A stretch of 64,000 nt of DNA from Pseudomonadota bacterium (GCA_023458595.1 JAEWYT010000121.1:35224-99223), one strand, 5' to 3'. Positions 27,151 through 36,470 are shown, counted from the stretch's first letter. The notes: a model not told the origin generated them from the sequence alone. Numbers and translations are program-made.

Positions 27151-30100
27151 ATGACTGGACAGATCATTGGCCAGATCATCCTTTGGCTGATCGTCGCCGT
27201 AGTCGCGATCGCCATCATCTACTGGGTGATGAACAGGCTCTACCGCCGCTCCACCAAGGAGGTCGCGTTCGTCAGGACCGGTTTCCTCGGCGAGAAGGTC
27301 GTCATCGACGGCGGCGCGTTCGTCTGGCCCATCATCCACGACATCACGCCGGTGAACATGAACACCGTGCCGCTGGAGGTCATCCGCGCCAGGGAGGAGG
27401 CGTTGATCACCCGCGACCGTATGCGCGTCGACGTCGAATCCGAGTTCTACATCCGGGTGAAGCCGACGAAGGAGGCCGTCTCCCGTGCCGCCGCCACCCT
27501 CGGTCGCCGCACCCTCGACACCGAGTACTTGAACAACCTCCTGTCGTCGAAGTTCGAGTCGGCCCTGCGCGCGGTCGCCGCCGACATGACCATGGCCGAG
27601 ATGCACGAGCAGCGCGGCGCCTATGTCGCCCGCGTCAAGGAAGCCGCCCTCGAGGACATGGCGACCAACGGTCTCGAGCTCGAGTCGGTGGCGATCATGG
27701 ACATCGACCAGACGAGCCTCGAGTTCTTCAATCCTTCCAACCGCTTCGACGCCGAAGGTCTGACGGCCCTCATCAAGGACATCGAGGACCGCCGCAAGCT
27801 GCGCAACGACATCGAGCAGGACTCGATGATCCTGATCCGCGCGCGCAATCTCGAGGCCGAGAAGCAGGCCCTCGCGATCGAGCGGGAGAGCGAGGAAGCC
27901 CGGCTCGAGCAGGAACGCGACGTCGAGTTCCGCCGCGCCCAGCAGCGCGCCGAACTGGCTCGTGAACGTGCCGAGCGCGAGCGCGAGGCCGAGGAGGCGC
28001 AGATCGGCGCCCGCGAGGTCGTCGAGCGCGCCCGCATCGCCACCGACCAGTCCGTCACCTCGACGCGCATTCAGTCGGAGCGCGAGATCCGCCAGCGCGA
28101 GATCGAGCGCCAGCAGGCGATCGACTCCGCCGAGATCAAGTCGCGCGAGGAGATCGAGAAGGCCCGCATCCTGCAGGAGAGGGCGGTGCAGGAAGCCCGT
28201 ATCGTCAACGAGCAGGAGACGCAGTCGCGCGACATCGCCCGCCGGCGCGCTATCGAGGAGGCCGAGATCGCCGCCCGCGAGGCGACCGAGCGTGCCCGTA
28301 TCGAGCAGGAACGCGCCGTCCAGGAAGCCCGTATCGTCAACGAGCAGGAGACGCAGGCCCGCGAGATCATCCGCCGCCGCACGATCGAGGAGGCGGAGAT
28401 CACTGCCCGGGAGGCGATCGAGCGCGCCCGCATCGAACAGGAACGGGCGATCCAGGAATCCCGCATCGCCAACGAGCAGGAGACGCAGGCCCGCGAGATC
28501 ACCCGCCGGCGCGTGCTCGAGGAGGCCGAAATCGCCGCTCGCGAATCGACCGAGCGGGCCCGCATCGAGCAGCAGCGGATCATCGAGGAAGCCCGTATCG
28601 CACAGGAACTGTCGGTCACCGACGCGCGTATCGCGAGCGAGGAGGAGACGCGCCGGCGCGAGATCGAGCGCAACCGGGCGATCGAGGCCGCCGAGATCGC
28701 CGCGCGCGAGGCGACCGAGAAGCTCAGGATCGCCGAGGCCGCCGGTGTCAACGAGGAGCGCATCTCGACAGACCGGCACATCCGCGAGTTGGAGATCGAG
28801 CGCCAGCGGGTCCTGGAAGAGGCCGAGATCGCCGCGACCCAGGCGACCGAAGCCGCCCGTATCGCCCGCGAGAAGCGGATCTCCGCCGAGCGTATCGCCT
28901 ACGAGCAGGACGTGCGCGAACGCGAGATCGCCCGCGCCCGCGCGGTGGACACGGCAGAGATCGCCGCGCGCCAGACTGTCGAGGCACAGCGGATCGAGGT
29001 TGACGCGAAGATCGATCAGGAGCGCATCGCCAAGCGGGAGGCGACCGTGCTCGCCGAGACGGCGTCGGTGCTGAAGACCGAGGCCGCCGGCATCGAGCGG
29101 CAGAAGACGATAGAGATCGAGCGTATCGCGGCCGGCACCGAGACGCGCACCCGCGAGATCGAGCGCAACGAGGTCATCGAGAGCCAGGAAGTCGCCTCCC
29201 GGCGCACCGTCGACCAGGTCCGCATCGAGAAGGAGCTCGAGACCTCGCGCGACAAGGTCCGGCGCGACGAGGAACTGCGCAATCTGGAGATCGCCCGCAA
29301 CAAGGTGCTGGACGAGGCGGCGATCGCCGCCGAGCAGGCCGTGGAGGCGGCGCGCATCTCGCAGAAGAAGTCGCTGGACGCCGAGCGCATCGCCGCCGAG
29401 CAGGACGTGCGGCAGCGCGAGATCGCCCGCGAGGAAGCCGTCGAGACGAGCGACCTGCTGCGCCGCGACGCCGTCGAGCGCCAGCGCATCGGCGTCGAAC
29501 TGGGCCTCGAGGAGGAGCGCATCACCTCGCAGAAGCAGCGCGAGGTTCTCGACATCAATCGCAAGAGGGAGGTCGAGGAAGCCGACGAGAGCCGTATCAT
29601 CGAGATCGCGGCCATCAAGGGCCAGCGCGCGGAAGCCGACGCAAGGCTGCGGCGCACCGAGATCGCGGCCAAGCGCGACGTCGAGACGACCGACGTACAG
29701 CGCGAGCAGGCGCTCGACGCGGCGAAGCTCGAGCGCAGGCGGTCGATCGAGCAGCTCGAGATCGCCCGCGTGCAGGCCCTGCGCGAAGCCGAGATCGCCT
29801 CGCACGAGGACATCGAGCGCGCCCGCATCGCCTCCGAGCGCGGCCTCGACGACGCCCGCATCGGCCACGAGACCGCGCGCCGTCGCCTCGAGGTGCAGCG
29901 CGAGCGCGACGTCGAGACCGCGAAGATGGAGAAGGCGATCGCGCTCTACCAGAAATCTCTCGAGGAATCCGCCGCGCAGATCGAGGCCGATCTTGCCCGC
30001 GCACGCGCCGCAGAAGCCGAGGAGCAGGTCAAGACGACCCGCGAGACCGAGGAGGCCAACCGCCGCAAGACGATCGATGTGCTCATGGCGCAGAAGGCCG

Positions 30101-30648
30101 CCGAGCAGGAGAAGATCGCGGCCGCCGCCGAAAAGGTTCGCCGTGCGGTCGAGGCCGAGGCCCAGCGTCTCATCAACGAGGCGGAGAACATCCTCACCGA
30201 CGGCGCCCGCGCCTCGCTGTTCAAGCGCAAGCTGCTCGACCGCGTGGAGGGTATCGTCGCCGCCTCCGTCAAGCCCCTGGAGAAGATCAACGACATCCGC
30301 ATCGTGCAGATGGACGGTCTCGGCCAGAACGGCGGCGGGATCGGCGGCAGCCCGACCGACGAGGTGATCAACTCGGCGCTGCGCTACCGCGTGCAGGCGC
30401 CGCTGATCGACAGCCTGCTGTCGGAGATGGGTATCGAGGGCGCGAACCTGGCGAAACAGGCCGGCCTGATCCGAGAGGCCTCGGACATGCAGCGCATCGC
30501 CAAGGAGGCCGGACGGCCATCGGGGAGCGGCGGTGGCGGTGAAGGCGGCGGCTCGGGCGGCGGATCCGGCGGCGGGGGCAGCGGCGGATCCGGCGGCGGC
30601 TCGAAGTCCGGCGGTTCCCGGTCACGCCGCGGCCAGAAGGGCGAATGA
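27151..30648 (+). CDS. Very long SPFH/flotillin-like membrane protein with hendecad coiled coil
   Basis: This 1165-residue protein has one membrane segment (about residues 5-27), an SPFH/band-7 domain (about 34-210, starting EVAFVRTGFLGEKVVIDGG), then an uninterrupted charged coiled coil of some 800 residues. A conserved flotillin-like C-terminal part (about 1045-1120, with VASVKPLEKINDIRIVQMDG) and a Gly/Ser-rich tail follow. Bacterial flotillins such as YqiK are usually about 500-670 residues, so this one is roughly twice as long. The ATG at 27151 follows a GGGAGGAAA site. It lies between the Tm-1/TIM pair and genes for SRPBCC and molybdenum hydroxylase proteins, an unusual setting for a membrane-scaffold protein. 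Confidence 0.88.
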   Translation: MTGQIIGQIILWLIVAVVAIAIIYWVMNRLYRRSTKEVAFVRTGFLGEKVVIDGGAFVWPIIHDITPVNMNTVPLEVIRAREEALITRDRMRVDVESEFYIRVKPTKEAVSRAAATLGRRTLDTEYLNNLLSSKFESALRAVAADMTMAEMHEQRGAYVARVKEAALEDMATNGLELESVAIMDIDQTSLEFFNPSNRFDAEGLTALIKDIEDRRKLRNDIEQDSMILIRARNLEAEKQALAIERESEEARLEQERDVEFRRAQQRAELARERAEREREAEEAQIGAREVVERARIATDQSVTSTRIQSEREIRQREIERQQAIDSAEIKSREEIEKARILQERAVQEARIVNEQETQSRDIARRRAIEEAEIAAREATERARIEQERAVQEARIVNEQETQAREIIRRRTIEEAEITAREAIERARIEQERAIQESRIANEQETQAREITRRRVLEEAEIAARESTERARIEQQRIIEEARIAQELSVTDARIASEEETRRREIERNRAIEAAEIAAREATEKLRIAEAAGVNEERISTDRHIRELEIERQRVLEEAEIAATQATEAARIAREKRISAERIAYEQDVREREIARARAVDTAEIAARQTVEAQRIEVDAKIDQERIAKREATVLAETASVLKTEAAGIERQKTIEIERIAAGTETRTREIERNEVIESQEVASRRTVDQVRIEKELETSRDKVRRDEELRNLEIARNKVLDEAAIAAEQAVEAARISQKKSLDAERIAAEQDVRQREIAREEAVETSDLLRRDAVERQRIGVELGLEEERITSQKQREVLDINRKREVEEADESRIIEIAAIKGQRAEADARLRRTEIAAKRDVETTDVQREQALDAAKLERRRSIEQLEIARVQALREAEIASHEDIERARIASERGLDDARIGHETARRRLEVQRERDVETAKMEKAIALYQKSLEESAAQIEADLARARAAEAEEQVKTTRETEEANRRKTIDVLMAQKAAEQEKIAAAAEKVRRAVEAEAQRLINEAENILTDGARASLFKRKLLDRVEGIVAASVKPLEKINDIRIVQMDGLGQNGGGIGGSPTDEVINSALRYRVQAPLIDSLLSEMGIEGANLAKQAGLIREASDMQRIAKEAGRPSGSGGGGEGGGSGGGSGGGGSGGSGGGSKSGGSRSRRGQKGE
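28030..29481 (+). repeat. 44-residue (132-base) repeats inside the flotillin-like gene
   Basis: Residues 294-777 divide into units of 44, 44, 44, 44, 55, 44, 44, 77, 44 and 44 residues, all multiples of 11. Each unit begins A/V/L/Q-R-I. Most have a central R-E-I-x-R-x-R-A-I/V and end near AEIAAREATER. The three units at 28162-28293, 28294-28425 and 28426-28557 are nearly identical in protein. The register therefore holds for 484 residues, which is the pattern of an 11-residue (hendecad) coiled coil. Confidence 0.9.
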
Positions 30649-30651
30649 GCG

Positions 30652-31089
30652 ATGGCCCGCGTCTTCATATCGAGCGTGATCTCCGCCCCCGTCGTCCGTG
30701 TCTGGGAGCGCGTGCGTGACTTCAACGCCCTGCCGCGCTGGCATCCGGCGATCCGCGAAAGCCGCATCGAGAACGGCGAGCCGTCCGACAAGGTCGGCTG
30801 CGTGCGCGACTTCCGCCTGCAGAACGGGGACCGGATCCGGGAGAGGCTGCTCGGTCTCTCCGACTACGACTACTTCTGCACGTACTCGATCCTCGAAAGC
30901 CCGATGCCGCTCACGAACTACGTGGCGACGCTGCGGCTTACTCCCGTCACCGACGGCGACCGGACCTTCGCGGAATGGTCGGCCGAGTTCGACTGCGCGC
31001 CGGAGGCGGCGAACGACCTCGTCGGCGGCATCGGCATGAATGTCTTTCAGGCCGGCTTCGACAGCCTCAAGAGGCATTTCGGAGGCTGA
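30652..31089 (+). CDS. SRPBCC-family protein, copy 1
   Basis: This 145-residue protein has the START/SRPBCC-type lipid- or ligand-binding fold. The start VFISSVISAPVVRVWERVRD and the FNALPRWHPAI segment are typical of the polyketide cyclase/dehydrase-like branch. It lies three bases after the flotillin-like gene and directly before a close paralogue. In CO-dehydrogenase operons the corresponding position is filled by CoxG, also an SRPBCC protein, which handles the membrane or quinone link. A similar role is my inference. Confidence 0.85.
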   Translation: MARVFISSVISAPVVRVWERVRDFNALPRWHPAIRESRIENGEPSDKVGCVRDFRLQNGDRIRERLLGLSDYDYFCTYSILESPMPLTNYVATLRLTPVTDGDRTFAEWSAEFDCAPEAANDLVGGIGMNVFQAGFDSLKRHFGG

Positions 31090-31095
31090 CGGGCG

Positions 31096-31557
31096 ATGGT
31101 GAAGGTGGTCAAGAGCACGATCATGGACGCCCCCGTCGAGGCGGTATGGGACGTGCTGCGCGATTTCAACGGCCACGACCAGTGGCATCCGGCTGTTGCC
31201 GACAGCGCCATCGAGCGGGGCCTGCCGTCCGACAAGGTCGGCTGCGTGCGCCGGTTCCATCTCGCCGACGGCTCGGAGCTGCGCGAGCAGTTGCTGACGC
31301 TCTCCGACGCGGACATGGCCTTCTCCTACTGCCTGCTCGACACGCCGGTGCCGCTCCTGAACTACGTCGCCCACGTTCGCCTCATTCCCGTGACCGACGG
31401 CGACCGCACCTTCTGGCACTGGGAGTCGCGCTTCGACACGCCCGAGGGCCGCGAGGAGGAGCTCGCCGGCATGGTCGGCGAACAGATCTACGAGGGCGGC
31501 TTCGCCGCCGTTCGCGAGTTCATGGGGCTCGGCCCCGCCGATACGGGAGAAACCTGA
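31096..31557 (+). CDS. SRPBCC-family protein, copy 2
   Basis: This 153-residue paralogue of the preceding protein shares PSDKVGCVR, TPVTDGDRTF or IPVTDGDRTF, and the WHPA segment, which shows tandem duplication. The copies differ most in the central strands and C-terminal helix, so they may bind different ligands or form a heterodimer. The stop codon shares a base with the start of the FAD subunit gene that follows, tying it to the molybdenum hydroxylase. Confidence 0.85.
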   Translation: MVKVVKSTIMDAPVEAVWDVLRDFNGHDQWHPAVADSAIERGLPSDKVGCVRRFHLADGSELREQLLTLSDADMAFSYCLLDTPVPLLNYVAHVRLIPVTDGDRTFWHWESRFDTPEGREEELAGMVGEQIYEGGFAAVREFMGLGPADTGET

Positions 31558-32363
31558 TGCCGGTGCGCGTCGAAACCTTTTCGGCGGTCGACCAGGCCGC
31601 CGGAGCGCTGGCCTCCAACGCGTCGGCGCGCATGTTCGGCGGCGGTACGCTGCTGATGCGCGCCGTCAATGAGGCCGACCAGTCCTTCGACACGCTGATC
31701 CGCGTGACCGATCCGGCGCTCAGGGAGATCCGTGTCGAGGGCGACGCGGTCGTCGTCGGCGCGGGCTGCACGATGAGCGAGATCGTCGCCCATCGTGAAC
31801 TCGCACTTCTCGCCCCCGTCGCCCGTGCGGTCGCCGGTCCCGCCGTGCGCTCGGCGGCGACGATCGGCGGCAACCTGTTCGCGGAATCGCCTTACGGCGA
31901 GATGACGACGGCGCTGCTCGCGCTTGGGGCCACCGTCCGCTTCGCGGGGCAGGGCAGCCAGGTCGGCATCGACGAATTCCTCGCGAGCCGCGACCGCTAT
32001 CGCAACCAGATCGTGCGTTCGGTCAGCGTGCCGCGGGTGAGCGATCCGAACGGATTCCGCTTCCTGAAGGTCACGCGGGTCAAGCCGAAGGGCGCCGCCG
32101 TGATCTCGATCGCCGTCCGGATCGGCCGGAGCGGCGGCGGGGAGACGCGCATCGCCTTCAACAATATGGGGCCTGTGCCGATGCGCGCCCGCGCCGCCGA
32201 GCAGGCGCTGCAGGGCGGCAGCCTCGACGAGGCGAGCGTGTCGCGGGCGGCCGCGGTGGCGACGCAGGGCATGAACCCGTCGACGGACTGGTTGGCGAGC
32301 GACTGGTACCGGCGCGAGGTGGCGCCCGTCCACCTCAAGCGCCTGCTTCTTGGAAGGGCCTGA
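31557..32363 (+). CDS. Molybdenum hydroxylase FAD-binding subunit, second enzyme
   Basis: This 268-residue protein is the FAD subunit of the second hydroxylase. The loops MFGGGTLLMRAVN (near residue 23) and RSAATIGGNLFAESPYGEM mark FAD binding. It is short for the family and diverges from the first copy at 8.0 kb, so the two enzymes are not recent duplicates. The order FAD, iron-sulfur, molybdenum is the same in both clusters. Confidence 0.9.
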   Translation: MPVRVETFSAVDQAAGALASNASARMFGGGTLLMRAVNEADQSFDTLIRVTDPALREIRVEGDAVVVGAGCTMSEIVAHRELALLAPVARAVAGPAVRSAATIGGNLFAESPYGEMTTALLALGATVRFAGQGSQVGIDEFLASRDRYRNQIVRSVSVPRVSDPNGFRFLKVTRVKPKGAAVISIAVRIGRSGGGETRIAFNNMGPVPMRARAAEQALQGGSLDEASVSRAAAVATQGMNPSTDWLASDWYRREVAPVHLKRLLLGRA

Positions 32364-32366
32364 CGA

Positions 32367-32858
32367 ATGGCGAAGAAACCGATCCAGTTCCGCCTCAACG
32401 GCGACGACAAGGCGACCTTCGTCGAGGACGGCCAGAACCTGCTCGACGTCCTGCGCCGCGGCGTCGGCGACCTCACGCCGAAATACGGCTGCGGCCAGGG
32501 CACCTGCGGCGCCTGCACGGTGCTGGTCGACGGCGAGCCGCGGCTCTCCTGCCTGACGCTCGCCGAGACGGTCGACGGCCGCGCCGTGTCCACGACCGCA
32601 GGTCTCGCCGCCGGCCCGGCGCTGCATCCGCTGCAGGAGGCGTTCATGCGCAATTTCGCCGCCCAGTGCGGATACTGCACGCCCGGCATGCTGATGGCGG
32701 CGAAGGCGCTGCTCGACCGCAATCCGCGACCGACCCGCGAGGAGGTCGTCGAGGCGATCTCCGGCAACATCTGCCGCTGCACCGGCTACGAAGCCATCAT
32801 CAACGCAATCCTCGAAGCCGCGAACGCAGCGTCCGGCTCGAGCTACGCGCGAGGCTGA
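32367..32858 (+). CDS. Molybdenum hydroxylase 2Fe-2S subunit, second enzyme
   Basis: This 163-residue protein carries two [2Fe-2S] clusters. The first domain has YGCGQGTCGACTV with a further Cys in LSCLTL, and the second has CGYCTPGM and CRCTGY. It starts three bases after the FAD subunit gene and ends one base before the large-subunit gene. It transfers electrons from molybdenum to FAD. Confidence 0.95.
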   Translation: MAKKPIQFRLNGDDKATFVEDGQNLLDVLRRGVGDLTPKYGCGQGTCGACTVLVDGEPRLSCLTLAETVDGRAVSTTAGLAAGPALHPLQEAFMRNFAAQCGYCTPGMLMAAKALLDRNPRPTREEVVEAISGNICRCTGYEAIINAILEAANAASGSSYARG

Positions 32859-32859
32859 C

Positions 32860-34554
32860 ATGGCAATCGAGTTTCGCAAAGAGTTCTTCGCCGACGAGCG
32901 CGACGACAATCTGAACGAGATCGGCAAGCCGACGCAGCGCCAGGACGCGCTCGGACACGTCACCGGCCGCTCGCCCTTCTACGACGACCACCTGTTCGAC
33001 GGCCTCCTGCACATGCGCTGCGTCAGGAGCCCGCATCACCACGCGCGTATCCGCTCGATCGATACCTCCGCAGCCGAGGGGATGCCCGGCGTCAAGCGTA
33101 TCGTGCTGGGCAGGGACGTGCCGAACAACCTGAACACGCTTTTGAGCCTGCTCGACTTCGGTCTCGACGACGAGCCGCTGATCTCGACCAAGAAGGTCGC
33201 CTACAAGGGCGAGCCGGTGGCCGCCGTCATCGCCGAGACCGAGCGCCAGGCGCGCGACGCGTGCACGAAGATCCGCGTCGACTGGGAGGTGCTGCCGCAC
33301 GTCCTCGACGTCGAGGAAGCGATCAAGCCGGGCGCGCCGTCGGTCAACGAGGTCTACCCGAAGAACGTTTTCGTCTATCACGGCAAGTACGATCACCAGA
33401 AGCTGCGCTACGGCGATGTCGAGGCGGCATTCCGCTCGGCCGACCACGTCGTCGAGGGCCGCTATCAGATGTCGCCGATCGAGCAGGCCCCGACGGAGAC
33501 CTGCGGCGCGATCGCGGCCCCGGAAACCAACGACCGCTTCGTCTGCTACACGAGCACGCAGGCGCTGTTCTTCTCGCTCGGCACCGCCTCGAAGCTGCTG
33601 AGCACGCCGTCAAGCCGGCTGCACTTCATCGGCGGCACGGTCGGCGGCGGATTCGGCGGCAAGGTCGACAGCCTGCACGAGCCGCTGGCGATCCTCGGCA
33701 CCATGCTCACCGGCAAGCCGGTCAAGTACATGTTCGACCGCGCCGAGGAGATGCAGGTCGGCGCCCCCCGCGGCGCCGAGCGCTGGTACATCACCGACGG
33801 CGTCATGAACGACGGCCGGATCGTCGCGCGCAAGTTCCGCGGATATTTCGACTCGGGCGCCTACACGCGCCTGTCGAGCTACGCGATCATCAAGTGCGTC
33901 GGCCACCTGCCGGGCCCCTACACGATCCCGAACGTCTACGCCGACGTCTACTGCGTCTACACCAACCGGACGCCCGCCACCGCCATGCGCGGCTTCGGCA
34001 TCACCGGTGTCGACTTCGCCATCGAGGCGCACATGGACAAGGTCGCCGAGAAGGTCGGCATGGACCCGATCGAGCTGCGCATCCTCAACGCCTATCGCGA
34101 CGGCGACATGAAGGCGCATCGCCGGATCGCCAAGAATACGGCGCTGATCGAGTGCTGCCAGGTCGCAGCCGAAAAGGCGTCCTGGCGCATAGGCGACAAC
34201 GCCCGGCGGCAGAACTCGCTGACCGGCGGCGGCGGCGACCGCGGCCAGATCCCGAACTACACCGCGCTCGACGAGAGCGGCCGCATCGACGGCTATGCCC
34301 GCCAGAGCTACGGCGGCGCCGACACGGCCCCGGCGCCGCAGCCGGCGGCGGCCCGTCCCGCGGCGACCCAACCGCCGAGCCGGCCCGCGCCGCAATACAC
34401 GCCGCCGCAACCGGCCCCGCAACCCGCCGCAACCCAACCGGCCCCGCCGGCACCGCCTCCGGCGCAGCCCGCGCCGGCGCACCTCGCACCGGCACAGGGC
34501 GCGCGCTCGCCGCTGCGGTTCTCCTCATCCGTCTCGGGCCTCAGGAGGCGCTGA
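32860..34554 (+). CDS. Molybdenum hydroxylase large subunit, N-terminal half, with Pro/Ala/Gln-rich tail
   Basis: This 564-residue protein carries the Ald_Xan_dh_C domain (about residues 25-150) and the first molybdopterin domain, with GGTVGGGFGGK near residue 260 and TAMRGFGITG near residue 385. It stops where the first half of a normal large subunit ends. It then has a low-complexity tail of about 78 residues (487-564), mostly Pro, Ala and Gln and ending RRR. The second half is encoded by the next gene. Eubacterium barkeri nicotinate dehydrogenase is known to have its large subunit split in this way. The AMRGFG loop excludes form I CO dehydrogenase. Confidence 0.9.
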   Translation: MAIEFRKEFFADERDDNLNEIGKPTQRQDALGHVTGRSPFYDDHLFDGLLHMRCVRSPHHHARIRSIDTSAAEGMPGVKRIVLGRDVPNNLNTLLSLLDFGLDDEPLISTKKVAYKGEPVAAVIAETERQARDACTKIRVDWEVLPHVLDVEEAIKPGAPSVNEVYPKNVFVYHGKYDHQKLRYGDVEAAFRSADHVVEGRYQMSPIEQAPTETCGAIAAPETNDRFVCYTSTQALFFSLGTASKLLSTPSSRLHFIGGTVGGGFGGKVDSLHEPLAILGTMLTGKPVKYMFDRAEEMQVGAPRGAERWYITDGVMNDGRIVARKFRGYFDSGAYTRLSSYAIIKCVGHLPGPYTIPNVYADVYCVYTNRTPATAMRGFGITGVDFAIEAHMDKVAEKVGMDPIELRILNAYRDGDMKAHRRIAKNTALIECCQVAAEKASWRIGDNARRQNSLTGGGGDRGQIPNYTALDESGRIDGYARQSYGGADTAPAPQPAAARPAATQPPSRPAPQYTPPQPAPQPAATQPAPPAPPPAQPAPAHLAPAQGARSPLRFSSSVSGLRRR

Positions 34555-34555
34555 C

Positions 34556-35578
34556 ATGGCACGCCATCGCGGAAAAGGCTTTTCCTGCATCAACTATCCG
34601 ATCGGCATGAATCTCGGCGGCGATCCGAGCCAGGCGCTGGTCCATTCCAATCCGGACGGCAAGTTCATGGTCGCGCTCTCCTCGATCGACCTCGGCCAGG
34701 GCATGAAGTCCGTCACCCGCCAGATCGCGGCGGAGACGCTCGGCGTCCCCGTCGAGGACGTCTATGTCGACACCGCCGACAGCGACACGGGCCCGCATTG
34801 CATGGGCTCGTTCGCCTCGCGCGGCACCCACCGCGTAGGCAACGCCGTCATCCAGGCCGCCCAGGAGGCCCGTGCGGTGATGCTGGAGGCGGCCGCGGAA
34901 GAGCTCGAGGTCAACGCCGCCGACCTGATGACGGACGGCAAGGGCAATATCCACGTGAAGGGCGCGCCCTCGCGCTCGATCACCACGGCTGCCGCCTGCG
35001 GGGCCGCGCAGTTCAAGCAGGGCAAGACGGTTTCCGGGCGCGGCATCTTCCTGATCCCGCTTTCCGACGTGAGCCCGGAGACGGGCGAGATGACGCCGGT
35101 ATCCTGTTTCGCCCACGCGGCGCTGATCGTCGAGGTCGAGGTCGACGACGAGACGGGCGAACTGTCCGTCGTCGAGATCAACAGCGCCTACGAGGTCGGC
35201 CGCGCGCTCAATCCGCGCCTCGTCGAGCAGCAGCTGACCGGCGGTGCCTGGATGGGCATGAGCCACGCCGCCTGGGAGACGACGGAGCCCTACTATCCCG
35301 ACCGCTCGCACGGCCCCGAGGACTTCAACACCTATGTGATGCCCGGCCCCGGCGACATCGCCCCGCACAACATCGCCGTGCTGGAACGCCCCGCCGAGGA
35401 CGGCCCCTACGGCGGCAAGGGCCCCGGCGAGATGTGTGCGAACCCCGTGCTGCCGGCGGTCGCCAACGCCGTCTACAACGCCGTCGGCGTGCGCATAGAC
35501 GAGCTGCCGATAACGCCGGAGAAGATATTGCGCGGCATCCGCGCCAACGGCGGCGCGCGGCCGCAGGCGCGCCGGTAG
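34556..35578 (+). CDS. Molybdenum hydroxylase large subunit, C-terminal half
   Basis: This 340-residue protein is the second molybdopterin domain of a xanthine-oxidase-family enzyme. It has GQGMKSVTRQIAAE and the active-site Glu (residue 292) in GKGPGEMC. It has its own AGGAGG ribosome site seven bases before the ATG and starts one base after the preceding stop, so it is made as a separate subunit. Together with the preceding gene it gives one complete active site. Confidence 0.92.
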   Translation: MARHRGKGFSCINYPIGMNLGGDPSQALVHSNPDGKFMVALSSIDLGQGMKSVTRQIAAETLGVPVEDVYVDTADSDTGPHCMGSFASRGTHRVGNAVIQAAQEARAVMLEAAAEELEVNAADLMTDGKGNIHVKGAPSRSITTAAACGAAQFKQGKTVSGRGIFLIPLSDVSPETGEMTPVSCFAHAALIVEVEVDDETGELSVVEINSAYEVGRALNPRLVEQQLTGGAWMGMSHAAWETTEPYYPDRSHGPEDFNTYVMPGPGDIAPHNIAVLERPAEDGPYGGKGPGEMCANPVLPAVANAVYNAVGVRIDELPITPEKILRGIRANGGARPQARR

Positions 35579-35588
35579 GAGGCGGCAG

Positions 35589-36470
35589 GTGGCGATCACG
35601 CGGTCCATCGTCGGCATCGACAGCCCCGAGGCCCTCGCGGCCGCGCTGCGGGCTGCGCAGTATCTCGCCGGCGACGATCTCGCGACCGCGGCCTATCTGG
35701 CGCTCGCCCTCGGCAAGCCGTTGTTGCTCGAGGGCGCGCCCGGCGTCGGCAAGACGGAGGCGGCGAAGGCCGTCTCCTCGGTGCTCGGCCGCCAGCTCGT
35801 GCGCCTGCAGTGCTACGAGGGCATCGACGCGGCCGCCGCGCTCTACGAATGGAACTATCCCCGCCAGATGCTGGCGATCCGCCAGGCCGGCGAGGAATAC
35901 GTCAACATCTATGCCGACGACTTTCTGATCGCCCGGCCGATGATGGAGGCGCTGCGCCACCCCAAGGACACCGTCCTGCTCATCGACGAGGTCGACCGCT
36001 CCGACCACGAGTTCGAGGCCTTCCTGCTCGAGTTCCTGTCGGATTTCTCGATCTCTATCCCCGAGCGCGGCACGATCCGGGCGGAAGAGAACCCCGTCGT
36101 CGTGCTGACCTCGAACCGCACCCGCGAGCTGCACGAGGCGCTGCGCCGCCGCTGCGTCTACTGCTGGATCGGCTATCCCGCCCCCGACCGCGAGGCGCAG
36201 ATCGTCATGATGCGCGCGAGCGCCGTCGCCCGCGAGACCGCCGACAAGGTGGTCCGCGCCGTCGGTGCGCTCCGCGCGGAGCCGCTGGCGAAGCCGCCGG
36301 GGGTCGCCGAGACCGTCGAGTGGGCGGAGGCCGCGACCGTCCTGCACGAGCAGGGCGCGAACTGGCCGCAGGCTTTCAGGCGCGCGATCGGCGTTGCCCT
36401 GAAGGACCAGGACGACATCGTCTTCCTGCAGGACCGGATCGAGGCGATGCTGCACGAGGCCGCCGCATGA
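35589..36470 (+). CDS. MoxR-type AAA+ ATPase (CoxD-like)
   Basis: This 293-residue ATPase has Walker A LLEGAPGVGKTEAAKA and Walker B VLLIDEVDRSD, followed by a sensor Asn in LTSNRTREL. In CO-dehydrogenase operons CoxD, a MoxR-type AAA+ protein, is needed for maturation of the metal site. Here it follows the second molybdenum hydroxylase and overlaps a VWA-protein gene, as coxD and coxE do. The start codon is GTG. Confidence 0.92.
   Translation: MAITRSIVGIDSPEALAAALRAAQYLAGDDLATAAYLALALGKPLLLEGAPGVGKTEAAKAVSSVLGRQLVRLQCYEGIDAAAALYEWNYPRQMLAIRQAGEEYVNIYADDFLIARPMMEALRHPKDTVLLIDEVDRSDHEFEAFLLEFLSDFSISIPERGTIRAEENPVVVLTSNRTRELHEALRRRCVYCWIGYPAPDREAQIVMMRASAVARETADKVVRAVGALRAEPLAKPPGVAETVEWAEAATVLHEQGANWPQAFRRAIGVALKDQDDIVFLQDRIEAMLHEAAA

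Noticed and set aside
28162..28557. CRISPR-like or tandem DNA repeat
   Set aside because: The 132-base units are in frame inside a coding region and encode the coiled coil. There are no spacers.
34543..34558. Frameshift or sequencing error splitting one large hydroxylase subunit
   Set aside because: The second gene has its own strong AGGAGG site and ATG, and the first ends in a long low-complexity tail. Split subunits are known in this family.
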